64,000 nucleotides of DNA from Rhodovulum sp. MB263 (GCF_002073975.1 NZ_CP020384.1:1302001-1366000), one strand, 5' to 3'; positions 26,648-36,011 are shown, numbered from the stretch's first letter. Numbers and translations are program-made. The notes: a model not told the origin generated them from the sequence alone.

Positions 26648-26673
26648 GGCTCTGGCTGCGGGCTCTGGCTGCG
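26648..26673. repeat. Perfect 13-bp tandem duplication
   Basis: GGCTCTGGCTGCG occurs twice head to tail in the 280-bp gap before argE. No gene was recognised in that gap. Confidence 0.7.
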
Positions 26674-26787
26674 GACGCTTGTTGCGGGCGCTTCCGCGCG
26701 TCCGTTTCGGTCGGGCTTTCGAGCTTCGCGCTTGACCTTGTCAGGGGCGGCCCCCAGTCTCGGCTGGAAACCCTTCCGGAGATCCCC

Positions 26788-27954
26788 ATGGCCAGCCCGC
26801 TGACGCCCCGGCAAATATTTGAAAAGCTTGTTTCCTTTCCGACGGTCAGCCGCGATGGCAATCTCGCGCTGGTCGACTGGGTCGAGGGCTATCTGGCCGA
26901 GGCCGGGATCGCCGCCAGCCGGGTCTGGAACCCGGCGCGCTCGAAGGCCGGCCTTTATGCCCATGCCGGCCCGCAGGTCGCGGGTGGCGTCATGCTGTCG
27001 GGCCATAGCGATGTGGTGCCGGTCGACGGCCAGGACTGGAGCTCGGACCCCTGGGAGCTGACCGAACGCGGCGGGCGGCTTTACGGGCGCGGCACCTGCG
27101 ACATGAAGGGCTTCGATGCGCTGGCGATCTGGGCCATGGTCGAGGCGCAGCGCGTGCAGCCGGCGCGGCCGCTACAACTGGCGCTGAGCTATGACGAGGA
27201 ACTGGGCTGCATCGGCGCGCCGCCGCTGATTGCGCAGATGGCGCGCGAGGGCTTCCCGAAGGCTGCGGCGGTCATCGTGGGCGAGCCCTCGATGATGCAG
27301 GTGGTGACCGGCCACAAGGGCAATATCGGCTTCGAGATCCGGCTGAAGGGCCATGAGGTGCATTCCTCTCTGCAGCATCGCGGCGTCTCTGCGGTGATGG
27401 AGGCGGGGCGGCTGATCCAGTGGGCGAACGAGGCCAATGACCGCAACCTTGCCCGCGCGCCCGAAGGCGATGACGGGCTGTTCGACCCGCCCTGGACCAG
27501 CCTGCATGTCGGCGAGATCGCGGGCGGCACCGCGCAGAACATCACCGCCGCCGATTGCCGGATGGGGCTCGATTATCGCTGCGTGCCCTCGGATAGCCTC
27601 GAGGCCTGCCGCACGGCGCTCATGGCCGAGGTGGCGCGGGTCGAGGCGGGCATGAAGGCCGTCTGCCCCGCGGCGGGCATTACGGTCGAGGAAACCTTTT
27701 CGGTGCCTGCGCTCGCCCCCGAACGGGACGGCGTGGCCGAGGCGCTGGCGCGGCGGCTGACAGGCGACAATGCCGCCCATGTGGTCAGCTATGCGACCGA
27801 GGCCGGACAGTTCCAGGAGGGCGGCTTCTCGACCGTGGTCTGCGGCCCCGGCGACATCGCCCAGGCGCATCAGCCCGACGAATACATCACGCTCGAGCAG
27901 TTCCGGCAGGGCGAGGCCTTCATGGCGCGGCTGCTGGCCGATCTTCAGGAATAG
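26788..27954 (+). CDS. argE: Acetylornithine deacetylase (M20 family)
   Basis: 388 residues from ATG 26788; the longer frame upstream lacks any conserved sequence. M20 metal-site motifs SGHSDVVPVDGQDW (His-Asp), RGTCDMKGFDA, LSYDEELGCIGA (catalytic Glu pair) and the C-terminal EAGQFQEGGFSTVVCGPGDIAQAHQPDEYI match ArgE. Removes acetate from N-acetylornithine in arginine synthesis. The next M20 gene begins 3 bases after its stop. Confidence 0.9.
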   Translation: MASPLTPRQIFEKLVSFPTVSRDGNLALVDWVEGYLAEAGIAASRVWNPARSKAGLYAHAGPQVAGGVMLSGHSDVVPVDGQDWSSDPWELTERGGRLYGRGTCDMKGFDALAIWAMVEAQRVQPARPLQLALSYDEELGCIGAPPLIAQMAREGFPKAAAVIVGEPSMMQVVTGHKGNIGFEIRLKGHEVHSSLQHRGVSAVMEAGRLIQWANEANDRNLARAPEGDDGLFDPPWTSLHVGEIAGGTAQNITAADCRMGLDYRCVPSDSLEACRTALMAEVARVEAGMKAVCPAAGITVEETFSVPALAPERDGVAEALARRLTGDNAAHVVSYATEAGQFQEGGFSTVVCGPGDIAQAHQPDEYITLEQFRQGEAFMARLLADLQE

Positions 27955-27957
27955 CCC

Positions 27958-29124
27958 ATGCCCGTCAGGAACCGCCTCGCCGAACTGCAGCCCGAGATCG
28001 CCGCCTGGCGGCGCGACCTCCACGCGCATCCCGAACTGATGTACGATCTGCCGCGGACCTCGGCGCTGGTCGCCGCGAAGCTGCGCGAATTCGGCTGCGA
28101 CGAGGTGGTCGAGGGCATCGGGCGCTCGGGCGTCGTCGGCGTCATCAGGGGCCGGTCGGACGAGCAGGGGCGGGTGATCGGGCTTCGCGCCGACATGGAT
28201 GCGCTGCCGATCCTCGAGGCGACGGGGCTGCCCCATGCCTCGAAGACGCCGGGCAGGATGCATGCCTGCGGCCATGACGGCCATACCGCGATGCTGCTGG
28301 GGGCTGCCAGATACCTGGCCGAGACCCGCAATTTCGACGGCCGCGCGGTGGTGATCTTCCAGCCCGCCGAAGAGGGCGGCGCAGGCGGTCTGGCAATGTG
28401 CAGGGACGGGCTGATGGAACGCTTCGGCATCAATGAGGTCTATGGCCTGCACAACATGCCCGGTATCCCGGTCGGTGCCTTCGCGATCCGTCCGGGGCCG
28501 ATCATGGCAGCGACCGACGAGTTCGACATCATCGTCACCGGCAGGGGCGGCCATGCCGCCAAGCCGCATTACTGCATCGATACGACGCTGGTGGCTGCGC
28601 ATATCGTCGTCGCGCTGCAATCCATCGCCGCGCGCAATGCCGACCCGCTGAAACAGCTCGTGGTCTCGGTCTGCAGCTTCCGGACCGATTCCGAGGCCTA
28701 TAACGTGATCCCGCAGACGGTGCTTCTGAAAGGCACGGTCCGGACGCTGGAAGAGGGCATGCGCGATCTGGCCGAGGCGCGCGTGACGGCGGTGGCCGAG
28801 GCGACGGCAGCGGCCTATGGCGCAACCGCCGAGCTGCGCTATAGCCGCAACTATCCGGTCACGGCCAACGCCCCCGAACAGACCGTTTTCGCGGCCGCGA
28901 TGGCCGAAAAGATCTCGGACCGGGTCGAGAGGGCGACCGCGCCGCTGATGGGGGGCGAGGATTTCAGCTATATGCTGCTCGAACGGCCCGGCGCCTATAT
29001 CTTCCTTGGCAATGGCGACACCGCCTCGCTGCATCACCCGGCCTATGAATTCGACGACGGGGCCATTCCCTTCGGCGCGTCCTGGTTCGTCGAACTGGTC
29101 GAGAATCGTCTGCCTGCGGACTGA
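27958..29124 (+). CDS. M20 family amidohydrolase (hippurate hydrolase-like)
   Basis: 388 residues. WRRDLHAHPELMYDLPRTSA, LRADMDALPI, HACGHDGHTAMLLGAARYLAE (metal-binding Cys/His), FQPAEEGGAGG, GLHNMPG and MGGEDFSYML define the HipO/AmhX/IAA-amino-acid hydrolase subfamily, which cuts N-acyl amino acids. Placed 3 bases after argE, so co-translated. Exact substrate unknown. Confidence 0.9.
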   Translation: MPVRNRLAELQPEIAAWRRDLHAHPELMYDLPRTSALVAAKLREFGCDEVVEGIGRSGVVGVIRGRSDEQGRVIGLRADMDALPILEATGLPHASKTPGRMHACGHDGHTAMLLGAARYLAETRNFDGRAVVIFQPAEEGGAGGLAMCRDGLMERFGINEVYGLHNMPGIPVGAFAIRPGPIMAATDEFDIIVTGRGGHAAKPHYCIDTTLVAAHIVVALQSIAARNADPLKQLVVSVCSFRTDSEAYNVIPQTVLLKGTVRTLEEGMRDLAEARVTAVAEATAAAYGATAELRYSRNYPVTANAPEQTVFAAAMAEKISDRVERATAPLMGGEDFSYMLLERPGAYIFLGNGDTASLHHPAYEFDDGAIPFGASWFVELVENRLPAD

Positions 29125-29243
29125 GGGCGGGCCCCTTTGGCCCGGAGTGGACCGCGACATCGCCCTGCGCTGTCTGGGCCTATGGCGCGATCCCGGGGCA
29201 GGGGATAGCCTGCTGGGAAAGAGGCGCCAGCGAGGGGACCACC

Positions 29244-29513
29244 ATGACCGGAGCGAATGACGAGCGGTTTCCGAAAAGCCTGATCCGGGCGGACCGGCTC
29301 GTGACCGATACCAAATGGAACATGGCCGAGAACGGCTCGACCCCGTTTTCCGATTTCTTCGGGCTGGCGATGCTGTCGAGGGGCGCGGTCACGGCGGCGC
29401 TGACGACAAGGCGGCCGACCCCCTTCTCGGGCGCGCTGCACCTGCCCCTGGTCTTCCGCCGCCGCTCGAAGACCCGGCTCTGGACCGGCGGCCGGCTGCT
29501 GTCCTGGCGCTAG
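29244..29513 (+). CDS. Small hypothetical protein
   Basis: 89 residues, basic, beginning MTGANDERFPKSL behind an AGGGGA ribosome site. Its stop overlaps that of the following minus-strand gene at a CTAG. No domain recognised. Codon use looks like its neighbours, which supports but does not prove coding. Confidence 0.5.
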   Translation: MTGANDERFPKSLIRADRLVTDTKWNMAENGSTPFSDFFGLAMLSRGAVTAALTTRRPTPFSGALHLPLVFRRRSKTRLWTGGRLLSWR

Positions 29514-30142
29514 ACGGAAGGCCTGTCATCGCAGGGTTTTCTGCCTGCCGCTCTGAGCTGCGGAAGGCAGATGTCTTCGATCCGATTGATTTGTGCGTCG
29601 ATGGTGGCGTCCATCTTGTTGCGGTCTTCAGATGGGCCGCCCGGAGTGAGTTTGTTCCGTTTCGCTTGGCGCTTGTCGGGGGACAATTCGTCCCGCGACC
29701 TGACGTCCTGGAACACGATATCGAACTGTTTCATCAGCTCTCCGATGGCTTGTTCGAGGTCGGCGTCGAACAGCGCTTTTGCGGTCGGCATGCAGTCCGC
29801 CAATGACCGACGGGCAAGAGACGCGGTTTCGCGGAGTGTCTCGTAATATCTGTGAGCCTTGGCGGCCTCTGACGTGAGGGCCTCTGCACCGTCCTGCAAG
29901 TCCCTCTGAGCGGATCCGGACGTGAAGAGGTTCGCCGCGGCATGGCGCAGATCGCCCAGGCTTCGCCTGGCGTCATAGGTCGCGATCAATATGCGCTCTG
30001 CCTGATCTATCTGGCGCTCAGAGATCTTCTGTTCACGCCAGCTTTCGAACGTTCTGGAGCCGAGCCATGCGGCAAAAACAACCGCGACGGCTCCAGAAAT
30101 TGTGCCGATGGCTACACCAATTGTGCCGATGCCCGAGAGCAC
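29510..30142 (-). CDS. Hypothetical membrane-anchored, coiled-coil protein
   Basis: 210 residues. One N-terminal membrane span (TIGVAIGTISGAVAVVFAAWL, 7-27) is followed by a charged helical region (SERQIDQAERILIATYDARRSL; ETASLARRSLADC) and a polar tail. No enzyme motif is seen. Base composition is visibly lower in GC than the flanking genes, suggesting an accessory gene. Single-pass tethered cytoplasmic protein of unknown role. Confidence 0.65.
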   Translation of the reverse strand: MLSGIGTIGVAIGTISGAVAVVFAAWLGSRTFESWREQKISERQIDQAERILIATYDARRSLGDLRHAAANLFTSGSAQRDLQDGAEALTSEAAKAHRYYETLRETASLARRSLADCMPTAKALFDADLEQAIGELMKQFDIVFQDVRSRDELSPDKRQAKRNKLTPGGPSEDRNKMDATIDAQINRIEDICLPQLRAAGRKPCDDRPSV

Positions 30143-30214
30143 ACTGCCCAGAGCGGACCATTCCTAATGTGTCCAGCGCATGCTGTCCTGCCTGTTTGCT
30201 GCAAGGCGTTCGGC

Positions 30215-30247
30215 AAAACTGTACCGACCTGGCGGCGGTCGGTACAG
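30215..30247 (-). terminator. Intrinsic terminator of the redoxin-cbbZ-cbbY unit
   Basis: Perfect 11-bp stem CTGTACCGACC / GGTCGGTACAG with a 7-nt loop. On the minus strand it is followed by TTTTGCC and begins 1 base after the cbbY stop. Confidence 0.85.
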
Positions 30248-30248
30248 G

Positions 30249-30950
30249 CTAGCAGCTCAGGAGCATCGCCTTCAGGATCAATGGCCAGTTCCGCTGTTCG
30301 AGCGTCGGCGCGCAATGGGCGGCGCCGGTGAAGTCGTCGTCAGCGGTATAGGCGCTGGGCGTGATGACCACGCCAAGCCCCGCGGCCCGCGCCGATTGCA
30401 GGCCGATATGGGAATCCTCGAAGGCCATGCACTCGCGGGGCGGCAGGCCCAGCCGCTCGAGCGCCAGCCGGTAGATCTCGGGATCGGGCTTCTTGCGCGC
30501 GACCTCGTCGCCTGCGGCGATCACGTCGAAGACCCGCTCGGCCGGCTTGCGCCAGCAGCGGCGCACGAGGATCTCGACATTGGGCCGCGAGGTGGTGGTG
30601 GCCATGGCGATGGCCATGTCGGCCTCGCGCGCATGCAGGATCAGATCCTCGACCCCGGGGCGCAGCCCGACCGCGCCCTCGGCGATCATCCGGCCATAGG
30701 CCTCTGTCTTCTCGGCATGAAGCCGCAGCAGATCGGCCTCGGGCAGCCGGGCCGCCTCGGGCAGCCCCGCCTGAAACGCGCGCAGCCGCTCCTTGCCGCC
30801 GCCTGTCTTCAGAAGAACGGCATAGTCCTCGCGCGACCAGTGCCAGTCGAGCCCCCGCGCGGCGAAACTTGCATTGAACGCCGCACGGTGGGTTTCCTCG
30901 GTCTCGGCCAGCGTGCCGTCGAGATCGAAGATCAGGGCCCTGATGGTCAT
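30249..30950 (-). CDS. cbbY: CbbY-type HAD phosphatase (xylulose-1,5-bisphosphatase family)
   Basis: 233 residues. HAD motif I FDLDGTLAETEETHR with the CbbY-typical AETEE.H, cap with SREDY.VLLKTGGGKERLR, motif II ATTTSRPN, motif III KKPDPEIY, motif IV FEDSHIGLQSA. CbbY in Rhodobacter removes xylulose-1,5-bisphosphate, a misfire inhibitor of RuBisCO. Overlaps cbbZ by 4 bases (ATGA), so translation is coupled. Confidence 0.88.
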   Translation of the reverse strand: MTIRALIFDLDGTLAETEETHRAAFNASFAARGLDWHWSREDYAVLLKTGGGKERLRAFQAGLPEAARLPEADLLRLHAEKTEAYGRMIAEGAVGLRPGVEDLILHAREADMAIAMATTTSRPNVEILVRRCWRKPAERVFDVIAAGDEVARKKPDPEIYRLALERLGLPPRECMAFEDSHIGLQSARAAGLGVVITPSAYTADDDFTGAAHCAPTLEQRNWPLILKAMLLSC

Positions 30951-31609
30951 CTCAGCTCGTCGGCCAGCCGCGCGACGATGGCGACCAGCACGTCGTAATC
31001 GGAAAAGCGCGCATCCTGCGGGATGTCGTCGACATCCTCGGCGCGGTGATAGCCCTCGGTGAAGAGCGCAAAGCGCATGCCGGTGGCCTGTGCGGTCGCC
31101 GCGTCGATCTCGCTGTCGCCGACGAAGACCGCCTGCGTCGCGCCAAGCTGCTCGCAGACCGCGCGAAGAGGTTTCGGGTCGGGTTTCTTCACCTCGACCG
31201 TATCGCCGCCGACCACGGCGCCGAAGAAGCCGTCGATGCCGAAGGTCTTCAGGATCGCGCGCGAGGGCGCCTCGGGCTTGTTGGTGCAGATGCCCATCGC
31301 CCAGCCCTCGTCGCGGAACTGCTCCAGCGCGTCCTCGACGCCGGGATAAAGCGTCGTCAGCGTCGCGGGGTCTGCCGCGTAATGGCCAAGGAAGGCCTCG
31401 ACCAGGGCGTCGCGCTGGCCGGGTTCAAGCCCGCGGGCCTTGATCACGCGCTCCATCAGTACCTCGACCCCGTTGCCGATGAAGGCGCGGATGGTGTCGA
31501 GGTCGAACGCCTCCTGGCCGAGCCCGGCCAGCGTCCTGTTCACGGCGGCATGGATGTCCGGAGCGCTGTCGATCAGCGTTCCGTCGAGGTCGAAGATGAT
31601 GGCCTTCAC
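30947..31609 (-). CDS. cbbZ: Phosphoglycolate phosphatase
   Basis: 220 residues if GTG 31609 is used. That start overlaps the redoxin stop by 4 bases (GTGA), has GGAAGG 7 bases upstream, and gives the usual N-terminus MKAIIFDLDGTLIDSAPDI; an ATG at 31624 would add five residues. HAD motifs DLDGT, CTNKPE, KKPDPKPL, FVGDSEID. Clears 2-phosphoglycolate from RuBisCO oxygenation. Confidence 0.9.
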   Translation of the reverse strand: MKAIIFDLDGTLIDSAPDIHAAVNRTLAGLGQEAFDLDTIRAFIGNGVEVLMERVIKARGLEPGQRDALVEAFLGHYAADPATLTTLYPGVEDALEQFRDEGWAMGICTNKPEAPSRAILKTFGIDGFFGAVVGGDTVEVKKPDPKPLRAVCEQLGATQAVFVGDSEIDAATAQATGMRFALFTEGYHRAEDVDDIPQDARFSDYDVLVAIVARLADELR

Positions 31610-32163
31610 GCGGCGTCCTTCCATTTGATCGAGCAGCCCATCGAAGGAATCTGCTCGTGCGGTCCGTGGCCGGTATGGGCCACCTGTAGCATCGCCTCGT
31701 AAAGATCGCGCCGCAGGTCCGCAGGCCCGGCCTCCTTGCGCGAGGCATCCAGCCGACCGCGATACTGCAACTCCAGCAGGCTGTTGAAGCCGAAGAAATC
31801 CGGGGTGCAGATGGCGTTATAGGCACGCGCGACCGACTGGTCCTCGTCATGGAGATAGGGGAAGGGAAGGTCAAGTTCCGCCGCCACCTTCTTCATGCCC
31901 TCGAAGCTGTCCTCGGGATAGGCTTCGGCATCGTTCGAGCAGATCGCGCAGATGCCGACGCCCTGGGCCTGCAGGTCGCGGGCGTCGCGGATGATGCGGT
32001 CGCGCACGGCGATGACATAGGGGCAGTGGTTGCAGATGAACATGATCAGCGTGCCCATCGGCCCGTGCACATCCGACAGGGTATGCAGCTTGCCATCGGT
32101 GCCGGGCAGGGTGAAATCGGGGGCCTGCCAGCCGAAATCGCAGATCGGGGGAGAGACGGCCAT
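31606..32163 (-). CDS. Thioredoxin-fold redoxin (AhpC/TSA-like)
   Basis: 185 residues. Thioredoxin fold with APDFTLPGTDGKLHTLSD, then the active site CNHCPYV (CxxC), ICSNDAE, FPYLHDEDQSVARAY, TPDFFGF (cis-Pro region) and a conserved C-terminal MGCSIKW. No signal peptide, so cytoplasmic. First gene of a three-gene unit with cbbZ and cbbY, with SD AAGGAGG. A thiol-redox role linked to photorespiratory clean-up is an inference from position. Confidence 0.85.
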   Translation of the reverse strand: MAVSPPICDFGWQAPDFTLPGTDGKLHTLSDVHGPMGTLIMFICNHCPYVIAVRDRIIRDARDLQAQGVGICAICSNDAEAYPEDSFEGMKKVAAELDLPFPYLHDEDQSVARAYNAICTPDFFGFNSLLELQYRGRLDASRKEAGPADLRRDLYEAMLQVAHTGHGPHEQIPSMGCSIKWKDAA

Positions 32164-32372
32164 GGGGAACCTCCTTCGGATAGCATGTCTGTCGGAGCAG
32201 AAATTAACGCGGATCGAAGCGCGTGCCAGCCGCTTTGTCGCATCCCGGCCCGAGCGGAACAGGGCGGAGAGAGGCGATATGCGGCGGCCGGTTCCCGAGA
32301 CTTCCGCCGGGCTGACCTTGTCCCCGGATCCAGGACTGGGAGTTAAGGTCCTCCCAGAGAGAGGGACCCCGG

Positions 32373-32540
32373 ATGAGCAGGCAGCCCCGCCGTCACTTCA
32401 CCGCCGAGTTCAAGGAACAGGCCGTCGCGCGCCTTTCCGAGCCGTGCGTCAGCCAGACCACCGTCGCGCGCGAACTCGGCGTGACGCCGTCGCAGTTGAA
32501 AGGCTGGCGGCTCGATCTGGCGGCCGCGATGGCCGCATAA
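32373..32540 (+). mobile_element. Truncated IS3-type transposase OrfA remnant
   Basis: Encodes 55 residues, MSRQPRRHFTAEFKEQAVAR..., a helix-turn-helix transposase N-terminus (AEFKEQAV; VARELGVTPSQLKGWRLDL) that stops (TAATGA) where intact OrfA continues into a leucine-zipper region. No OrfB or second end follows. Opposite in orientation to the cbb genes. The rest of the 505-bp gap (32164-32668) holds a terminator and no other gene. Confidence 0.75.
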
Positions 32541-32573
32541 TGAATATCGCACCAGTCCGGGATCCGGGGGCAA

Positions 32574-32604
32574 GCAAAGACCGGCGCAGTGCCTGCGCCG
32601 GTCT
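32574..32604 (-). terminator. Intrinsic terminator downstream of cbbE
   Basis: Perfect 12-bp stem AGACCGGCGCAG / CTGCGCCGGTCT with a 3-nt loop. On the minus strand it is followed by TTGCTTG after the final T of the stem. It lies 64 bases past the cbbE stop and before the transposase remnant. Confidence 0.8.
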
Positions 32605-32668
32605 CGGATCGTTGCCGCGTGCATCCGCCATATCGGGCGGCCGCGGTCGGGCGGAATTGTCTCTGGCG

Positions 32669-33364
32669 TCAGGCCGCCTGCAACGCGCCCTCGGCGGCCT
32701 CGCGGATCGCCCGGATGTTCTGGCCGTAGACGTCGGGCGCATCGACCGAGCCGCCCTTGAAGACGGCCGAGCCCGCGACCAGCACATTCGCGCCGGCCTC
32801 GACGACAAGCGGTGCGGTCTCGGGGGTGACGCCGCCATCGATCTGGATATGGACCGGCCGGTCGCCGATCATCGCGCGGACGCGGCGGATCTTGTCGATA
32901 CAGGAGGGGATGAATTTCTGCCCGCCGAAGCCCGGGTTCACGGTCATGATCAGGACCATGTCGCAAAGATCGAGGATATGCTCGACGCTTTCGGCAGGGG
33001 TCGCGGGGTTCAGCACCACGCCGGCCTTGACGCCCTGCGCCCGGATCGCCTGCAGCGTGCGGTGGATATGCGGGCCCGCCTCGATATGGGCGGTGATCAT
33101 GTCGGCGCCGGCCTCGGCATAGGCCTCGATATAGGCATCGACCGGCGAGATCATCAGATGCACGTCCATGAAGGTCTTCACATGCGGGCGGAAGGCCTTC
33201 ACCGCGGGCGGGCCGAAGGTCAGGTTCGGGACGAAATGCCCGTCCATCACGTCGACATGCACCCAGTCGGCGCCCTGCGCTTCAATCGCCCGGATCTCGG
33301 CACCGAAATTCGCGAAATCGGCGGACAGGATCGAGGGCGCGATCTTGATCGAACGGTCGAACAT
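32669..33364 (-). CDS. cbbE: Ribulose-phosphate 3-epimerase
   Basis: 231 residues, TIM barrel. [31 protein letters not shown] (metal His/Asp), [32 protein letters not shown]. Interconverts xylulose-5-P and ribulose-5-P for regeneration of the CO2 acceptor. Last gene of the main cbb operon, 83 bases after cbbM with a hairpin between. Confidence 0.96.
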   Translation of the reverse strand: MFDRSIKIAPSILSADFANFGAEIRAIEAQGADWVHVDVMDGHFVPNLTFGPPAVKAFRPHVKTFMDVHLMISPVDAYIEAYAEAGADMITAHIEAGPHIHRTLQAIRAQGVKAGVVLNPATPAESVEHILDLCDMVLIMTVNPGFGGQKFIPSCIDKIRRVRAMIGDRPVHIQIDGGVTPETAPLVVEAGANVLVAGSAVFKGGSVDAPDVYGQNIRAIREAAEGALQAA

Positions 33365-33405
33365 CTTTGGGTTCCTCCCGATAGGGCCGGATTTTCAGGG
33401 AAGGC

Positions 33406-33426
33406 GCGGCCCCGCGACGGGGCCGC
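33406..33426 (-). other. Stem-loop between cbbM and cbbE
   Basis: GCGGCCCC / GGGGCCGC arms (8 bp) with a 5-nt loop, 21 bases after the cbbM stop. No T tract on the minus strand, so it is more likely a 3'-end stabiliser or processing barrier for the cbbM message than a full terminator. Confidence 0.55.
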
Positions 33427-33447
33427 ACAGGTCGTTACACCGCTCTG

Positions 33448-34836
33448 TCACTCGGCGGCTTCGGTCTCGCCCAGCTTCTCGCGCCAGCCCGGGAAGAGCT
33501 TGTCGGCATCGAAGGGGAAGCTTTCGAAGGCGCGGGCCAGTTCGCGGTGCTCCTTGGCATAGTCGACGAGGTTCACGCCCGCCTTCCAGGCATCATGCGC
33601 CTGGTGCAGCGAGATCGCGCCCGCGGTGCCGCCGTCGAGATGCCCGAAGGCGCCGCCGCCCGAGGTCTGGATCACGTTGGAATGGCCCAGATTGTCGAAG
33701 AAGCCCGGCAGGCGCAGCGCGTTCATGCCGCCCGAGATGATCGGGGTGGTGGGCTTCATCCCCAGCCAGTCCTGGCGGTAGAAGGGGCCGTCCGCCACGT
33801 CCTCGGTCAGCATGAAGGCCATGATCCTGTCGGAGGGATCGCCCTCCATCTTGCCAAAGCCCATGGTGCCGGTGTGGATGCCCGAGGCGCCCTGCAGACG
33901 TGACATCTTGGACAGCACGAAGGCGGTATAGCCGCGTTGCGATTCCGGCGAGGTCACGGCGCCGTGGCCCGCCCGGTGATAGTGCAGGAACTGGTGCGGG
34001 AAGGCGCGGCGCGCGGTGGTGATGGCCGCGGGGCCTGCCACGTAGCCGTCCACGAGGAAGGCCACGTGATCGGCATTCTCGCCGAAAGTTTCCAGGATAT
34101 ACTCGCCGCGGGCCAGCATTTCATAATGGTCGTCGGCGGTGATGTTGGCCGAGAACAGCTTGGCCTCGCCGGTCTTGTCCTGGGCCCGCTTCATCGCGTC
34201 CGAGACCAGGCGGATCGTCTCTTTCAGCGGCGCGAAGACCTGGTTGCCTTGCGGCTCATCGTTCTTGATGAAGTCCCCGCCCAGCCAGAATTCATAGCAG
34301 GCATCGGCGAAGGGCTGCGGACGCAGGCCGAGTTTCGGCTTGATGATGGTGCCCACCACCATGCCGCCATCGGTGACGCTGCGGCCGAGCACGCGCCACA
34401 TGTCGGCGATGTTCATCGCGGGTCCGTCGAAGAGCCTCAGATAGGCGGGCGGCACGTAGAAGTCGCGCATCTTGGCATGCGCCACGTCGCCCATGCCCTG
34501 GTTGTTGCCGATCGTCAGCGTCAGGAACGAGGCCAGCATGGCGCGGCCGTCGATGATGTTGCGGTCGAACAACTCGACCGGATAGGCGATCTTCATCACC
34601 TCGTTCCCGGGGTCGATCTCGTAGACGAGCGCATCGACGCCCTTGGTGAAATCGTCGGTGGTGTGCACCTCGACATTGGTGCCGGTCGAGCTTTCGGCGG
34701 CGAAATGCGCCGCGGTGGCCAGGTAGTCCCCGTCCCCCTTGGGCTTCATCGTGTAGGCGCAAAGCACGTGACGGCCGCCGGCGATGAGTGCTTTCTCATC
34801 GAGGTCGAGGCGGGCATATCGGTTCGACTGATCCAT
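33448..34836 (-). CDS. cbbM: Ribulose-1,5-bisphosphate carboxylase, form II
   Basis: 462 residues, homomeric form II enzyme fixing CO2 onto RuBP. Residue numbering matches the Rhodospirillum rubrum enzyme: Lys166 (GTIIKPK), carbamylated Lys191 with Asp193/Glu194 ([10 protein letters not shown]), His287 (HYHRAGHG) and loop-6 Lys329 (GFGKMEG). No small subunit gene is present, as expected. Stands between cbbA and cbbE with a stem-loop on each side, suggesting separately stabilised mRNA. Confidence 0.98.
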   Translation of the reverse strand: MDQSNRYARLDLDEKALIAGGRHVLCAYTMKPKGDGDYLATAAHFAAESSTGTNVEVHTTDDFTKGVDALVYEIDPGNEVMKIAYPVELFDRNIIDGRAMLASFLTLTIGNNQGMGDVAHAKMRDFYVPPAYLRLFDGPAMNIADMWRVLGRSVTDGGMVVGTIIKPKLGLRPQPFADACYEFWLGGDFIKNDEPQGNQVFAPLKETIRLVSDAMKRAQDKTGEAKLFSANITADDHYEMLARGEYILETFGENADHVAFLVDGYVAGPAAITTARRAFPHQFLHYHRAGHGAVTSPESQRGYTAFVLSKMSRLQGASGIHTGTMGFGKMEGDPSDRIMAFMLTEDVADGPFYRQDWLGMKPTTPIISGGMNALRLPGFFDNLGHSNVIQTSGGGAFGHLDGGTAGAISLHQAHDAWKAGVNLVDYAKEHRELARAFESFPFDADKLFPGWREKLGETEAAE

Positions 34837-34913
34837 TTCCTATGGCCTTTCGGTTCGTCTTGTCCCCGGGTTCCGGTGGTCTTCGTTCTACGTTGCGCGC
34901 GTTTCCGGAGCGG

Positions 34914-34937
34914 GCCCGGCCCCCGCGAGGGCCGGGC
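34914..34937 (-). other. Stem-loop between cbbA and cbbM
   Basis: Perfect 9-bp stem GCCCGGCCC / GGGCCGGGC with a 6-nt loop, 9 bases past the cbbA stop. No T tract. Probable RNA processing or decay barrier upstream of cbbM; a weak terminator cannot be excluded. Confidence 0.55.
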
Positions 34938-34946
34938 ACCAGAGGG

Positions 34947-36011
34947 TTATTTCGTCTTCGGATCGAGGCTGCCCTCGGCATAGCGCCTGGCCATGTCGGC
35001 CATCGGGATCACCTTGATCCGCGAGGCATTGCCGGCGGTGCCGAAGCGCTCGAAGCGGTCCTTGCAGAGCCTGGTCATCTCGGCCATGGCGGGTTTGAGG
35101 AATTTCCGCGGGTCGAATTCGGCCGGGTTTTCCTTGGCGATGCGGCGGAAGGTGCCGGTCATCGCCATCCGGTTGTCGGTGTCGATATTGACCTTGCGCA
35201 CGCCCATCTTGATGCCGCGCTCGATCTCCTCGACCGGAACGCCATAGGTCTGGGGCATGGCGCCGCCATTCTCGTTGATGAGATCCTGCAGGTATTGCGG
35301 CACCGAGGACGAGCCATGCATCACCAGATGCGTGTCGGGCAGCTTGGCGTGGATCTTCTCGATCACGCTCATCGCCAGCGTCTCGCCGGTGGGCTTCTGG
35401 GTGAACTTGTAGGCGCCATGCGAGGTGCCGCAGGCAATGGCCAGCGCGTCGACCTTGGTCTTCGAGACGAAATCGGCGGCCTGATCGGGATCGGTCAGAA
35501 GCTGGTCGCGCGACAGCTCGCCCTCGGCGCCATGGCCGTCCTCGGCCTCGCCCTTGCCGGTCTCGAGGCTGCCCAGAACGCCCAGCTCGCCCTCGACCGA
35601 GGCGCCGACCCAATGCGCCATGTCGGCCACGCGCCGGGTGATGTCGACATTGTATTCATAGGAGGCCGGGGTCTTGCCGTCGCCTTCCAGCGAGCCGTCC
35701 ATCATCACCGAGGTGAAGCCGTGCTTGATCGCCCCCAGACAGGTGGCCTCGTTGTTGCCGTGATCCTGATGCATGCAAAGCGGGATGCCGGGATAGATCT
35801 CGGCCAGCGCCTCGATCATCTTGGCCAGCATGATGTCATTGGCATATTGCCGCGCGCCGCGGCTGGCCTGGATGATGACCGGCGCGTCACAGGCCTTGGC
35901 GGCCTCCATGATCGACAGCCCCTGTTCCATGTTGTTGATGTTGAAGGCGGGCACGCCGTAGCCGTGCTCGGCCGCATGGTCCAGAAGTTGGCGAAGGGTG
36001 ATAAGGGCCAT
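34947..36011 (-). CDS. cbbA: Class II fructose-bisphosphate aldolase (Calvin cycle subtype)
   Basis: 354 residues from ATG 36011, chosen for the N-terminus [24 protein letters not shown] and a GGAG eight bases upstream; the longer frame overlaps cbbK. Zinc ligands in [26 protein letters not shown] and MHGSSSVPQ. Makes FBP and SBP in the reductive pentose cycle. Starts 13 bases after cbbK. Confidence 0.96.
   Translation of the reverse strand: MALITLRQLLDHAAEHGYGVPAFNINNMEQGLSIMEAAKACDAPVIIQASRGARQYANDIMLAKMIEALAEIYPGIPLCMHQDHGNNEATCLGAIKHGFTSVMMDGSLEGDGKTPASYEYNVDITRRVADMAHWVGASVEGELGVLGSLETGKGEAEDGHGAEGELSRDQLLTDPDQAADFVSKTKVDALAIACGTSHGAYKFTQKPTGETLAMSVIEKIHAKLPDTHLVMHGSSSVPQYLQDLINENGGAMPQTYGVPVEEIERGIKMGVRKVNIDTDNRMAMTGTFRRIAKENPAEFDPRKFLKPAMAEMTRLCKDRFERFGTAGNASRIKVIPMADMARRYAEGSLDPKTK

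Noticed and set aside
27172-29160. 662-codon minus-strand open frame opposite argE and the M20 gene
   Set aside because: Spans two real genes in antisense and lacks any motif.
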